Origin: Elephas maximus indicus
Lineage: Eukaryota > Chordata > Mammalia > Proboscidea > Elephantidae
Reading direction: 5' to 3'
Assembly (NCBI RefSeq): GCF_024166365.1
Contig: NC_064831.1
Coordinates: forward strand, 53,259,768-53,323,767
DNA: 64,000 bases
Both the position numbers and the translations under genes were made by a program. The notes below the pieces were generated by a model that worked only from the letters and a program-made list of their open reading frames with translations, made no database searches and was not told the origin of the DNA. Positions 1-11,421 of this stretch are shown piece after piece; positions within the stretch are counted from its first letter, which is position 1, and the number at the start of each line of letters is the position of its first letter.

Positions 1-190
1 GGTTAATGCGCTCAGCTGCTAACTGAAAGGTTGGAGGTTTGAGTCCACCCAGAAGCGCCTTGGAAGAAAGGCCTGGCAATCTACTTCTGAAAAATCAGCC
101 ATTGAAAACCCTATGGAGCACAGCTCTATGCTGACACATGTGGGGTGGCCATGAGTTGAGGTCAACTTGACAGCAACTGATTCTGATGGT
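1..190 (+). repeat. tRNA-headed SINE, left edge cut by window
   Basis: The copy begins inside the tRNA-like head (cagctgctaactgaaagg) and runs through the box-B-like stretch gtttgagtccacccag to a tail with a degenerate gtcaacttgacagcaac. It is the longer subfamily, recognised by aaaggcctggcaatctacttc in the body. Confidence 0.85.
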
Positions 191-1260
191 TTTACCAGAT
201 GAATAAAGGAAATTCCAGGCAGAGGCAACAGTGTTCCGGGCACAGAAGGTAACTGTTCCCACTCCCAAGAGGAGGACATTAGCCACAGAGAGGTCCAGAA
301 AGCCATCCACTAAGTGAAGACCTCGATCCAAGCTGTAGGTGTACTCTTCACTCATGGGGGCTCTGAAGAATCAGGAATCAATACAGTTAGCAATTTCGAG
401 GACACTCGATGGCTGCCAACCTGTTTCAGCACCAAATACAGCAATGTCGTTATCCATCTTTCCCTTCCACTGTTACCCTGAACTTCCTGTTACTTTCCTT
501 CTGCAGGGTCTGCCCAGGAGAGAGCAATAGACAAAGCCATCATCCCCAGGTTTGCTGGGCTTCCAACCTCTACAAAACAATCAAGGCTAAAAAAGGCTGT
601 AAGGAAATTCGAGCCTGTCAGTGGATCCTGGTCTGCAGAAGTCATTCCATTCTTCAGAAAAATTACAGTTCTGCATGAAAAACAACGATGCATGCAACAC
701 TGGGGTGAGAAGGAAGTTAAATAGTTGACAGGTAAAGATTCAGTCTTCAGCCCCTTTCAATGCCAGGAGTTTTGTCATTAGGAAAATAACTAACCACAAC
801 AGCCATAACCAAGTCCAGAAGCCGTGATTTAGCTCTCCAGAGATCTCAGAATGCTCCAATTTCCAATGAGAACAGGCAAGAGATGTATTTGGAAATGTAC
901 TGAATGCTTACGTGAACTGCCCCGTCCATGGCTCCACCCTGAAGTTGATGATCCTGACGTGACCCGCTATGCAGCTTGCAATGCTACACCTCTTTGTGGT
1001 TTGCCGAGTTTCTTTCCATGTCAGTCAATTTTGGTTTAACACACTCCTGCCAGGGCCTACTCTGGATTCCATCCCACACTCCCCACTTTGGCCACACTCA
1101 CGTGTCTCCCTTGGGACACTTGGTGGGCACACAAATGGTGGGGTGGCTGGACCTGGAGCCCCATCATCAGCACTTGGCTCAGCAGGAGGCAGGGAAGAGA
1201 CTCCTGGCTGGGACAGAAGGGGCCTTGGGTGCAAGCTCTTTTAGATGCTGCTATGTTGCT
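191..1260. other. Intergenic, nothing recognised
   Basis: Short open frames occur on both strands, but none resembles a known protein and none shows exon-like borders. I see no clear repeat here. Confidence 0.5.
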
Positions 1261-1460
1261 GCCCTGGGTGGTGCAAATGGTTAACGTGATCAGCTGCTAA
1301 CTGAAAGGTTGGAGGTTTGAGTCCACCCAGAGGCACCTTGGAAGAAAGGCCTGGCAATCTGCTTCCAAAAAATCAGGCACTGAAAACTCTATGGAGCACA
1401 GTTCTGCTTGGACGCACTTGAGGTTGCCATGAGTCAGTCATTGCTTTTTGGTTTTTTTTA
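1261..1460 (+). repeat. tRNA-headed SINE, long subfamily
   Basis: The copy is complete from ccctgggtggtgcaaatgg to a T-rich end. The ends of the tRNA-like head, ctgggtgg and ccacccag, are exact reverse complements and would form an acceptor-like stem. Confidence 0.85.
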
Positions 1461-2740
1461 GGTGTTCTGCCCAGTTCCTTCCCCTGTCTTATTTTGACCT
1501 TGTCCTTCTGACTATATCCTGGTACCTAACTATTCCCCTGGTTTCTCTCTTCCTGAACTGCCTTGACTGATAGCTTCAGCTACTGTCCTCCCGAGCCAGG
1601 TGCTCGTCAACCTTTCTCTGATGATCACAACCCTGCTTCCCCCCTTCCAAGCTACCCTGCCATCCGTTGGTCTGGCATGATACAGTTCACTGAGAATATA
1701 ATACACTTTAAACATAAGGTCATCTGTCCCCTCAGAGAATACGTAGAAAACGTCTTCCTTCAACACTTCATGTAAATAACTACGAACTCCATTCTCACCA
1801 CCCACATCCTGGCTTCACCCTGCCCCCTTCCAGGGAAACACATAAATCATTACACCTAGAAGGAGATCATCTAGTTCATCACACTCTTCTCACAACTGAG
1901 GAAACTGAGGCATGAGGACAGGAAAGCCCCTGGCCATGATCACCCAGCAGGAGAACTAGAGCCAGCACCCATTCTCTTGCTCCACACGAGCTGCCCAGTT
2001 GACTGTGTGCTGTTCCAGCAGCACCTGCTCCTACAAATCTCCTGTGACACCCCAGAGGACAGTTACTGTAAATTGTGGGGGCCTGAAATGGGGTGCTGGG
2101 TGTGCAAGGGAAAAAAAGGCAGAGAAGTTATGTCACAAATGACACAACAGCGCTCTGTCAAGTTGGGTTGCAGGGATTCTACCATCCTGAGAGTCTGCGA
2201 GCCTTTCTGAAGACTAAACATTTTCACAGTTCCTTTGGCCCAAGAGTTATTTTCTTGTCGGAAAGAAAAATGGAAAATTCTCCTTACAGAGGGTAAGAAA
2301 AATAACTTCAGCTGGACAAATCCAGAGACAAAGGGTCTTCTGAAACTGAACAAGGATAGAGGAGCCAGGGGGAGCAGATATTTATTTAAATAACCGCAGA
2401 ATGTTTCTTCTGGGTTTCTTTTTGTTTGCTCATGCCAAGAACTTCTAATTGGCTCATTAGAGAGAGGCTGGGTCGCATGGGTCATAGGAGGAGTTGGGTG
2501 GTCATGAGCCTGCAGACAAGCCCCAGCTCACTGGGGTCCCCTGGCTGGGCAAGGCTGTTAGGAGCTGGGCCCCATAGGCCCTGGGTAGAGAGGAGGAAGT
2601 GTTTCCTGGGGAAGACCTCCACCCATCCAACTGAGCCACTCTCTAGGCTCAGGATTATGAACAGCCCAAGACCCTATATATTAGCTAGCGTGAAAATTTC
2701 CTTCTCTCTTTCAATGAGTTACTGCTTTGCGCATGATCTG
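1461..2740. other. Intergenic with an ancient repeat remnant
   Basis: Around 1860-1970 there is a degraded stretch (ctgaggaaactgaggcatg) of the kind found in mammalian-wide MIR/L2-age repeats. The remainder looks unique and no gene is visible. Confidence 0.4.
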
Positions 2741-3130
2741 AAATTTGTTTTTGTTATGATATTCTTTATTATTGTAAAATATGTGTATATAAAACACAAC
2801 ATTTGCCAATTCAACATTGTTTACGTGCACAATTCAGTGGCACCGATTATGTTAATCAAGTTGTCCATTGTCAAGTTTTCCTTCACCATAAACAGATAAT
2901 CAAAGCTTCCTAAACGATGACTCCCCTTTTCCCTCCTTCCCACTCCTAGTCACCACTAATAAACTTTTATCTCTGTACATTGGCCTGTTCTAGATACTTC
3001 CTGTAAGTGGGATCACACAGTACTTGTCCTTTGTGACTGACTTATTTCGCTCAGCGTAATGTTTTCCAGGTTCAATCACATTGTAGCATGTACCAAGGCT
3101 TCCTTTCTCTTTATAGCTGAGTGTATAATT
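2741..3130 (-). repeat. Old L1 3' fragment
   Basis: The stretch aagtgggatcacacagtac, followed by a gacttatttcgctcagcg block and cattgtagcatgt, matches the order of features in the 3' part of old mammalian L1 elements read in antisense. The element is 5'-truncated and coding-dead. Confidence 0.65.
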
Positions 3131-3221
3131 TGTTACTTACTTTATCAGAATGTTTTAGGTGGATTTAATCAATTTCATAATCTATTAAACTTTATCTGAA
3201 TCTTCTCTCAGTTCTTTAGAT

Positions 3222-3263
3222 AGGAAAAATCATTGCCTTGGAAGGAAAAATCATTGCCTTGAA
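3222..3263. repeat. 21-bp tandem duplication
   Basis: Two adjacent 21-bp units beginning aggaaaaatcattgccttg differ at one base. The surrounding AT-rich DNA (3131-3555) shows nothing else I can name. Confidence 0.75.
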
Positions 3264-3555
3264 AGAAAAAATCAAGTTAGCATCTATTTTTAAAATATTC
3301 CATCTAGGAGAGAAATCTGAAAAGGAAAAATATAACTGTTGGAAAATACTGAAAATGTCCACAACTTCAGGTACCATGGAAGGGCAATTTCTCCCGTGAG
3401 ATTAAGGAAGTAGACTGTATATGAACCTAGTCTGAGAACCTACTAATGTTCTTAAAGAATGCTTCAGCTGCGTCATCATGAGTGACTGTGAGTGTTGTTT
3501 AACAACAGGCTACCAGTTTCTACGGCTTGTTTCAGTTTGTTAATCGAAGTCATAG

Positions 3556-4042
3556 TGTCGTGGATTGAATTATTTCCCAAAAAAATGTATGTTTCAGTTT
3601 GGCTGGGCCATGCTTCCCCGTATGATGTGATTTTCCTATATGTTGTAAATCCTGCCTCTATGATGTTAATGAGGGAGGATGGCTGGCAGTTGTGTGAGGC
3701 AGGACTCAAAATACAAGATAGGAATGCCAGTTGAGGCAATCTCTTGAGATATAAAAGAAGCAAGCAGAGAGACGGGGGACCTCATACCACCAAGAAAGCT
3801 GCACCAGGAGCAGAGTGCTTCCTTTGGACCCAGGGTCCCTTCACCTGAGAAGCTCCTTGACCAGGAGAAAGTTGAGGACAAAGACCTTCCTCCAGAGCCG
3901 ACAGAGAGAGAGAGCCGTCCTCTGGAGCTGATGCCCTGAATTTTTACTTTTAGGCCACTTTACTGTGAAGAAATAAATTTCTCTTTGTTAAAGCCATGCA
4001 CTTGTGGTATTTCCGTTGCAGCAGCACTAGATGACTAAGACA
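3556..4042 (+). mobile_element. Solo LTR, MaLR-like (ERVL-MaLR type)
   Basis: It begins tgtcgtggattgaatt and ends gatgactaagaca, so the ends are TG...CA with TGTC/GACA inverted. An AATAAA lies in gaagaaataaatttctc near the 3' end. This arrangement is that of MST/MLT-like LTRs. Flanking 5-mers catag and tatag are a possible target duplication with one mismatch. No internal retroviral sequence adjoins it. Confidence 0.7.
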
Positions 4043-4160
4043 TATAGGTAGATGGCTTTCACCCAGGAATTGCCTTGGATGGGCACATGCAAGTGAGGGG
4101 CTATGAAGCTGGGGCATGCCATCCAGCCTCTCTCGAACAAGCCATCTAGGGGCTCTCAGG

Positions 4161-4345
4161 CATGAGTCCCTCGGTAGTGCAAACAGTTCATGTGCTCAGC
4201 TGCTAACTGAGAGGCTGGCGGTTTAAGTGCACCAAAGACACCTTAGAAGGAAGGCCCGGCAATCCACTTCTGAAAAATCAACACCGTTTACACTGACATA
4301 CCTGGGGTCACCATGAGTGGAAATCCATTCGACAGCAACTGGTTT
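4161..4345 (+). repeat. tRNA-headed SINE, long subfamily
   Basis: The head (cagctgctaactgagaggc), body (ggcccggcaatccacttc) and tail (attcgacagcaactgg) are all recognisable. It abuts the 3' end of the RTE LINE that lies in the opposite orientation. Confidence 0.8.
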
Positions 4346-4650
4346 TGTTATGTTGTCGTGTTGTTAGGTGCTGTGGAGTCAGTTCTGACTCCTAGCTACC
4401 CCACATACAACAGAGATTGTTGCTATGTTTGAGCCCGTTGTTGCAGCCACTGTGTTAATCTATCTTGTCTAGAGACTTCCTCTCTTTCAATGACCCTCTA
4501 CTTTACCAAACATGATATCCTTCTCCAGGGACCGGTCCTTCCTAATAACATGTCCAAAATGTGTGAGATGATTTCTCGCCATCCACGCTTCTATGGAGCA
4601 TTCTGGCCTCACTTCTTCCAAGACGATTTGTTCACTGTTCTGGCAGTCCA

Positions 4651-4708
4651 GAATTCCGACCCCTAGCGACCCTATAGGACAGAGTAGAACTGCCCCATAC
4701 GGTTTCCA
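4651..4708 (-). repeat. Internal SINE fragment inside the RTE LINE
   Basis: Comparison with the second RTE copy at 62350-62400 shows about 58 extra bases here, between ggcagtcca and atattcaatattc. They match the middle of the SINE (agagtagaactgcccca) but include neither its head nor its terminal tail. Confidence 0.7.
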
Positions 4709-5099
4709 ATATATTCAATATTCTTCACCAACACCATAATTCGAAGGTATCAGCTCTTTTTCAGTCTTCCTTATTCATTGCACAGCTTTCACATGCATTA
4801 TGAAGCAATTGAAAACACCATGGCTTGGGTCAGGCACACCTTAGTCCTCAAACTGACATCGTTGCGTTTCAACACTGTAAAGAGGTCTTTTTGCAGCAGA
4901 TTTGCCCAATGCAATACATCGTTTGATTTCTTGACTGCTGCTTCCATGGCCTTTGATTGTGGATCCAAATAAAATGAAATCCTTAACAAATTCAATTTTT
5001 CTCTGTTTATCTCGACGTTGCTTATTGGTCCACTTGTGAGGATTTTTGTTTTCTTTATGTTGAGGTGCGATCCATACTGAGGCTGTAGTCTTTGATCTT

Positions 5100-7200
5100 C
5101 ATCAGTAAGTGCTTCAAGTCCTCTTCCCTTTCAGCAAGCAAAGTTGTGTCATCAGCATAATGCAGGTTGTTAATGAGTTTTCCTCCAGTCCTGATACTGC
5201 TTTCTCCTTCATATAGCCCAGCTTCTAGGGTTATTTGTTCAATATACAGATTGAATAAGTGTAGTGGAAGGTTTCAACTCTGACACACACCTTTCCTGAT
5301 TTTAAACCACCCAGTGTCCCCTCGTTCTGTTCAAACAACTGCCTCTTGGTTTATGCACAGGTTCCTCATAAGCACGATTAAGTGTTCGGGAATTCTCATT
5401 CTTCACAATGTTATCCATAATTTGTTATGATCCACACAGTCAAATGCCTTTTCATAGTCAAATAAAAAACAGGTAAATATCTTTCTGGTATTCTTTGTTT
5501 TCAGCCAAGATCCATATGACATCAGCAGTGACATCCCTCGTTCCACGTCCTCTTCTGAATCTGGCTTGAATTTCTGGCAGTTCCTGTCAATGTACTGCTG
5601 CAACTGTTTTTGAATGATCTTCAGCAAAATTTTACTTGTGCGTGCTATTAATGATAGTGTTTGATAATTTCCACATTCTGTTGGATCACCTTTCTTTGGA
5701 ATGGGCACAAATATGGATCTCTTCCAGTCAGTTGGCCAGGTAGCTGTCTTCCAAATTTCTCAGCATAGATGAATGAGCGCCTCCAACACTGCATCTATTT
5801 GTTGAAACATCTCAATTGGTATTCTGTCAATTTCTGGAGCCTTGTTTTTTGCCAATGCCTTCAATGCAGTTTGAACTTCTTCCTTCGATACCATCAGTTC
5901 TTGATCATATGCTACCTCCTGAAATGGCTGAATGTAGACCAATTCTTTTTGGTACAGTGACTTTGTGTATTCCTTGCATCTTCTTTGATGTTTCCTCTGT
6001 TGTTCAATATTTTGCCCATAGAATCCTTCAATATTGCAACTTGAGAAGTGAATTTTTTCTTCAATTCTTTCAGCTTCAGAAATGCTGAGCATGTTTTTCC
6101 CTTTTGGTTTTCTAACTCCAGGTCTTGCACATTTTATTATAATACTTTACTTTGTCTTCTTGAGCTGCCCTTTGAAATCTTCTGTTTAGTTCTTTTACTT
6201 CATCATTTCTTCCATTTGCTTTAGCTACTCTATGTTCAAGAGCAAGTTTCAGAGTCTCTTCTGACATCCATTTTGGCCTTTTCTTTCCTTCCTGTCTTTT
6301 TAATGACCTTTTGCTCTCTTTATGTATGATGTCCTTGATATCATCCCACAACTCGTCTGCTCTTTGGTCATCCGTGTTCAATGCATCAAATCTATTCTTG
6401 AGATGGTCTCTAAATTCAGGTGGGATATATTCAAGGTCATACTTTGGCTCTCATGGACTTGTTTTAATTTTCTTCAGCTTCAAGTTGAACTTGCATATGA
6501 GCAATCGATGGCCTGTTCCACAGTGGCCCCTGGCCTTGTTCTGACTGATGATATTGAGCTTCCCCATGGTCTCTTTCCACAGATGTAGTAGATCTGATTT
6601 CTTTGTATTCCGTCTGGCAAGGTTCACGTGTGCAGCCACCGTTTATGTTGTTGTAAAAAGGTATTTGCAATAAATAAGTATTCCAAAATTCTACCATTTG
6701 ATCTCCGTCATTGGCTCTATCACCAAGGCCATTTTTTCCAACTACTGACCTTTCTTCTTTGTTTCCAACTTTTGCTTTCTAATCATCGGTAATTATCAAT
6801 GCATCTTGATTGCATATTTGGTCGGTTTCAGGCTGTAGAAGTTGGTAAAAATCTTCAATTTCTTCATCTTTGGTGCATAAATTTGAATAATAGTTATATT
6901 AACTGGTCTTGCTTGTAGGTGTGTAGATATTATCCTATCACTGACAGCATTGTACTTCAGGATAAATCTTGAAATGTTCTTTTTGACAATGAATGTGATG
7001 CCATTCCTCTTCAATTTTTCCTTCCCAGATAGTAGACCACATGATTGTCTGGTTCAAAATGGCCAATACTGGTCCATTTCAGCTCACTAGTGCCTAGGAT
7101 ATTGATCTTCATGTGTTCCATTTCATTTCTGACGAATTCCAGTTTTCCTAGATTCACACTTCATACATTCCACGTTCCAATTATTAATGGATATTTGCAG
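5100..7200 (-). pseudogene. Broken RTE endonuclease / reverse transcriptase ORF
   Basis: Segments recognisable on the minus strand are, from the 5' side: an endonuclease fragment (6796-7014, containing RNGITFIVKKNISR and IIQIYAPK); a linker segment (6112-6381, containing KRPKWMSEETLKLALEHR); an RT segment (5760-6092, containing NKAPEIDRIPIEMFQ); and an RT segment (5403-5708, containing MPIPKKGDPTECGNYQ and FDYEKAFDCVDHNKLW). The catalytic box Tyr-Ala-Asp-Asp is still encoded at 5148-5159. No single frame joins these parts, so this is a dead copy. It is a LINE, not a host gene. Confidence 0.85.
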
Positions 7201-7285
7201 CTGTTTCTTCTCATTTTGAGTCACGCTACATCAGCAAATAAAGGTCCCAAAAGCTTGACTCCATCCATGTCATTAAGGTCAACTC

Positions 7286-7350
7286 CTCTTTTATAAAGTT
7301 GCTATGAGTCGGAATCTACTCGATGGCAATGGGTTTGGTTTGGTTTTGGT
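7286..7350 (+). repeat. SINE tail fragment inside the RTE 5' region
   Basis: The stretch gctatgagtcggaatctact followed by cgatggcaatgggtttgg is the 3' tail of the SINE. It separates RTE sequence on both sides (cattaaggtcaactc on the left, gaggaggcacctcttcccc on the right). Confidence 0.7.
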
Positions 7351-7640
7351 CTACTTCGAGGAGGCACCTCTTCCCCAGTCGTATTTTGAGTACCTTCCTG
7401 AGGGACTCATCTTTCAGCACTGTATCAGACCATGTTCCACTGCTGTCCATAAATTATCACTGGCCAATTTTTTTCAGAAGTAGACAGCCAGATCCTTCTT
7501 CCTAGCCTGGAAGCACCATTGAAACGTGTCCACCATGGGTGACCCTACTGGTATTTGAAATACTGGTAGCATAACTTCCAGCATCACAGTAACACGCAAG
7601 CCACCACAGTACGACAAACTGATAGACAAATGATGGCAAC

Positions 7641-8267
7641 TGGTTTTAGTCATGAGCAAATAAAAGAAACTCAGAAGAAGCATTCTGTGTTTATTTAAAA
7701 TAAATATTTGACACCATAAAAGAGGGTTGGCCCAGCCTCCCAAGGGTTATTTCACCTGCATGTCAAGACACCCACCTCAAGGCCAGTGAACACTGACAAC
7801 GGCCAGTGAATTGGGCTTACAGCACGATTGTGTGATGGGAACAGATTTGGGGGAAAGAGCATCCGACTCAGGGCTATGTGACTTTGGCATTGCTTTACAT
7901 GTCTGAGGCTACGTTTAGTCTTCTATGAAACAGAATTACTAATACCAGCCCTATCTGCCTCACAGGGGTGAGGATCAAATCTTACAAGGTCTGAAATAGT
8001 ACTTTACAAACTATAAAGCACTTCTTGAAGGAAATTATATTGCTGACGCCATCATTCCATCCACTAAATATTTATTCAGCACCCACTATGTACTAGGCAC
8101 TGCTATTGGAGCTAGAGTAATAAACAGATACGTTGTTAATAGATAAAATTTATTTTCTTCCTGGACTTTTGGGCCGGATGGCTCTTTGGTGTGATAGGCA
8201 GTCTCTAGTACGGCTCCCGGTGAGCTTTGCCTCCTATTATTCATGCCCTTCTGTGGTCTTCTCCCAA
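7641..8267. other. Intergenic with old repeat remnants
   Basis: MIR-like wording (tctgcctcacaggggtgagg) lies around 7950 and an L2-like stretch (aaatatttattcagcaccc) around 8065-8100. No gene is visible. Confidence 0.45.
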
Positions 8268-8470
8268 GGAGCCCTGGTGGTGCAGTGGTTAAGCACTGGG
8301 CTGCTAACCAAAAGGCTGGTGGCTTGAACCCCCCACCCACTCTGCAGGAGAAAGATATGGCAGTCTGCTTCCACAAAGATAGTCTTGGAAACCCTATTGG
8401 GTAGTTCTACTCTCTCCTACAGGGTCACTGTGTGGGAACTGACTCAATGGCAATGAGTTGGGGGTTGGGG
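8268..8470 (+). repeat. tRNA-headed SINE, ~200 bp form
   Basis: It begins ggagccctggtggtgcagtg and includes the gctgctaaccaaaaggc anticodon-loop-like segment. The body contains agatatggcagtctgcttcc and the tail is gactcaatggcaatgag. Confidence 0.85.
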
Positions 8471-8789
8471 GGGTAGTATTTTTTTTTTAATTGGGACCAA
8501 CCCATGGGACAAATAGAATGGGTAGAAGTAACAGAATGTGACTCCCAAAGGGAGCCATGCCCAGCTGTTACCCTCTGGTTGGCTGGCTCCCTACCCTCTC
8601 TGACCTACAACCTTTGCAACACACACACACAATTGGACTCCACCTTAGGAAGATATCTGACTCTGTAATGGTCTATAAAAGTTTTATTGTTCCTTCTTCT
8701 AGAAAGTTGCTGGATCTCCCTGGTCCTTGTAAATAACATGGCACCCCAGCCTATCTCTACTTGTCCCTAACCACATGCACCCAGTGAAG
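8471..8789. other. Intergenic, short CA run only
   Basis: A short (AC)n run occurs near 8621-8631. Nothing else is recognised. Confidence 0.4.
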
Positions 8790-9360
8790 CTGAGGAAATG
8801 CCGTCAGGGGATTTTGAGGTCACAGACACCTCTTGTGGGTTGTTGACCTACTGCCCCATCTGTCCCAACCTGTCAAAAGGACAATTACCACAGCCCATGT
8901 GCAAGGCCCACAGGTTTTTCGGTATCATCTCACCCTCTACCCCATCAGTCTTCCCAGCCCATCAGCTGTCTTCCCACTATTCCCTAGACACACACCCCCT
9001 CCCCAGGCTTTTGCTCATGTCGGTCCCTCCTCTTGGAATGACCTTCCTTCAAATTATGTTTGTCCAGTTACTGCCTGGAGTCCTGGGTGATGCAAACTGT
9101 TCATGTGCTTGGCTGCTAACCAAAAGATTGGCTTGCGTCCACCCAGAGGAGCCTTGGAAGAAAGGCCTGGCAATCTTCTTCTGAAAAATCAACCATCAAA
9201 AACCCCATAGAGCACAGCTCTACTCTGACACACATAGGGTTGCCATGAGTCCGAGTCAGCTCATCAGCAACTGGTTTTAATTATTACTCAGCCTTCAAGA
9301 ATGAGGTCTAAATATTACTTCCTCCTTGAAATCCTCCCCAGCTGTTTCCATCTGTATATG
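8790..9360 (+). repeat. L2-like LINE 3' fragment split by a SINE
   Basis: The stretch caggcttttgctcatgtcgg followed by ggaatgaccttccttcaaat, and after the SINE gccttcaagaatgaggtc with cttgaaatcctccccagc, follows the order seen in the 3' part of L2 elements. The long open frame here is an artefact of this repeat. Confidence 0.6.
9077..9275 (+). repeat. tRNA-headed SINE, long subfamily
   Basis: It runs from ggagtcctgggtgatgcaaa to cagctcatcagcaactgg. It interrupts the L2-like repeat. Confidence 0.85.
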
Positions 9361-9429
9361 AGTTCACCTTTGGCTGAAACACCGCAGAGTTTCACCTGGA
9401 TTAGCCAAAGGCATTTGTCCCCTTCTGGG

Positions 9430-9464
9430 TCACTGTGAGTCGGAATCGACTCGACGGCACTGGG
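9430..9464 (+). repeat. 35-bp tail-only SINE/RTE insertion
   Basis: The piece starts tcactgtgagtcggaatcg and ends ggcactggg. It is flanked by the direct repeat ttctggg (9423-9429 and 9465-9471), which looks like a target-site duplication. Confidence 0.65.
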
Positions 9465-9471
9465 TTCTGGG

Positions 9472-10486
9472 GCTTCTTCTTACAGTTATTGGAGGATTCA
9501 ACACAGGGATCCGAGTCAGAGTTCTGAGTCTGTGCTCTGCCCCATAAGCTCTGCCACAGTGAGCTCATCTGTAGAATGGGCTTCATGAGGATGACAAGAG
9601 ATGATCGGAGAGTACTTTATAAATGATAATGGGCTTTACTTGTGTTATACTGCACCTTTTTCTTCCTCAGTTTACACGTTCATAAAAATGGGTAGTAGTA
9701 AGAGCGTTTCCCTCTTGACTTGCATGAGGGTTAAATGAGATCCTGTCTGTAAACCAAGCTGAGCCCAGGTCCCCACTCCCACCTCTGCCCACGCACATGT
9801 CAGAAGCAGAGCCTGGATACCCCCAGCTTTCTATGCTTCACTCTGACCATGAGGTTGTGTGGGATTCAGGACGCCATTGCAAACATGCCTTCCACATGGG
9901 TGACTTCTGGAACCTGGGCAGGAGGAATTCCAGTGCTCGGCAATAATAATGACAATAATCATAAGCAGTTGGCGGCCCCTGTGTCCAGGAAATTGGTTCT
10001 CAGGAGCCGGGTCCCTCCCTCAGAGGAGAGGCTGCAGAGCATGTGTGTCTATAAAGCCACACTAATCTTCAGAGTTGGGGGAAAGTATGCCTTCATGGCA
10101 TGGGAGCTGGAAATGTCCCTCAAATGGCAGTTTGGGGAGCACTGGCCCTGACCCTGCATAAACCATGTTATCTAACTGCTTTAGCTCAAACTTGGGGTAC
10201 AGGGTGAACAATAAATCAGTTTAGACTTTGGGTCAAGGATCTGCATTTGAGAAGGAAATCAGGGCTGGCAGGGCCAGTTCTGAGCAACGCCCTTGCTGTT
10301 CCCCCTCTGTTAGCACAGCTCTCTTTTCAGGAGGTGGTTCCGCAGCCACTTTGTCACCGTGTGTACCTAAGCCCTCCACCTGCAGTTGACATGGCCAAGA
10401 ATGGACTGCTCCAGGCCAACCAAGGTCTCTGTCTTGGAATTCTGGAAATGGAAATCAGATATGCCGGTAGGTAACCACTGGCACTA
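9472..10486. other. Intergenic, remnants of MIR/L2-age repeats
   Basis: A stretch around 9580-9750 (gatgacaagagatgatcgg, atgagggttaaatgagatcc) resembles MIR 3' halves. The remainder, including a 100-codon open frame at 9849, has no recognisable protein signature. Confidence 0.4.
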
Positions 10487-10680
10487 AGGAGCCCAGGTGG
10501 AGCAACGGTAAAGTGCTCAGCTACTAATGGAAAGGTCTGCAGTTCGAACCGGCCAGGCCCTCCGAGGGAAAAAGATGTGATATCTGCTTGCATAAAGATT
10601 ACAGCCTTGGAAACCCTCTGGAAGCAGTTCTACTCTGTCCTACAGGGTCACTATGAGTCAGAATTGACTCCACAGCTGGG
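10487..10680 (+). repeat. tRNA-headed SINE, ~190 bp form
   Basis: The head aggagcccaggtggagcaac, a box-B-like gcagttcgaaccggccagg and the tail gtcactatgagtcagaattg are all present. Confidence 0.85.
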
Positions 10681-10714
10681 ATCTTGACCCGGGAAGCGAA
10701 TGGAATAGGATATA

Positions 10715-10900
10715 CAGTAAAACCTGCGAAAGTTGGGACCTGTGTAAGGTGGAAGCCTGTCAGAGAAGGAAAATGCAGATATTTTCCACTAAAACAAGCA
10801 ATAGAAAAGTGGTAAGACTGTACCCTGTCAAAGGCAGAAAATTTGAGACGCGTAAAAACAAGGCAGTCCTGTCGCATTCCGGCTCTCACAGGGCTCGCTG
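10715..10900 (+). mobile_element. MITE-like element, copy 1
   Basis: This 186-bp segment begins cagtaaaacctgcgaaag and ends ggctctcacagggctcgctg. It aligns by eye over its whole length with 21108-21300. A TA precedes the first CAG, as expected for Tc1/mariner- or Tigger-type elements. No transposase is encoded. Confidence 0.6.
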
Positions 10901-11421
10901 CACAGATGGAGAAGGAGCCAGAGAAGAAGGGAGAGTGTGGGAAACTTGGGCCTCATTGGAGACAGTGAGCTCAGCGAGGGGACCCCAGTGAGGAACACTG
11001 CAAAACACACACCTGAAATGCTGGACTTCCTTCACCTGTCTCTTTAGTTAATCAGCACAGCACCTTGCACAGAGCTGCTGCTGAATAGAAGTTTGCTGAA
11101 AACTTGAGTTACCAACCAAGTCAGGCGGAGACCTAATCACAGTTTAGATTTGGGGGAAAAACGGCTCCTGAGTAGCTCAAAACTAGGGGTAGATTTATAT
11201 AAGGTTCAAAAACAGGAGAAAACTAACCTAAGGTGTCAAGAGTCAAGATAGTGAAGATATTTTGTGGAAGGGGGCATAACAGCACAAGGGGGTTTTGAGG
11301 GTTGGGAATGTTCTGACCCCAATCTGGGTGCTGGTTACACAGGTGTGCTGAGTCTGTGAAAATTCAGTGAGCTGTATGCATATGCTGTACGCACGTCTCA
11401 GCACGTATCTTATGAGTTGAT
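10901..11421. other. Intergenic, nothing recognised
   Basis: I see no gene or clear repeat in this stretch. Confidence 0.4.

Larger units (their letters stand above)
4346..7640 (-). mobile_element. RTE (BovB-like) LINE, near full length, inactive
   Basis: Read on the minus strand, the element runs from about 7640 (5') to 4346 (3'). It has an endonuclease-like part at about 6450-7200 and a reverse transcriptase part at about 5100-6100. The 3' end carries the ctcatagcgaccc-like tail also seen at the end of the SINEs. RTE/BovB LINEs are known in Afrotheria and are thought to mobilise such SINEs. Frames are broken by stops and shifts. Two short SINE pieces lie inside it (4651-4708 and 7286-7350). 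Confidence 0.85.

Noticed and set aside
8798-9184. 128-codon open frame
   Set aside because: It reads through an L2-like repeat into a SINE head.
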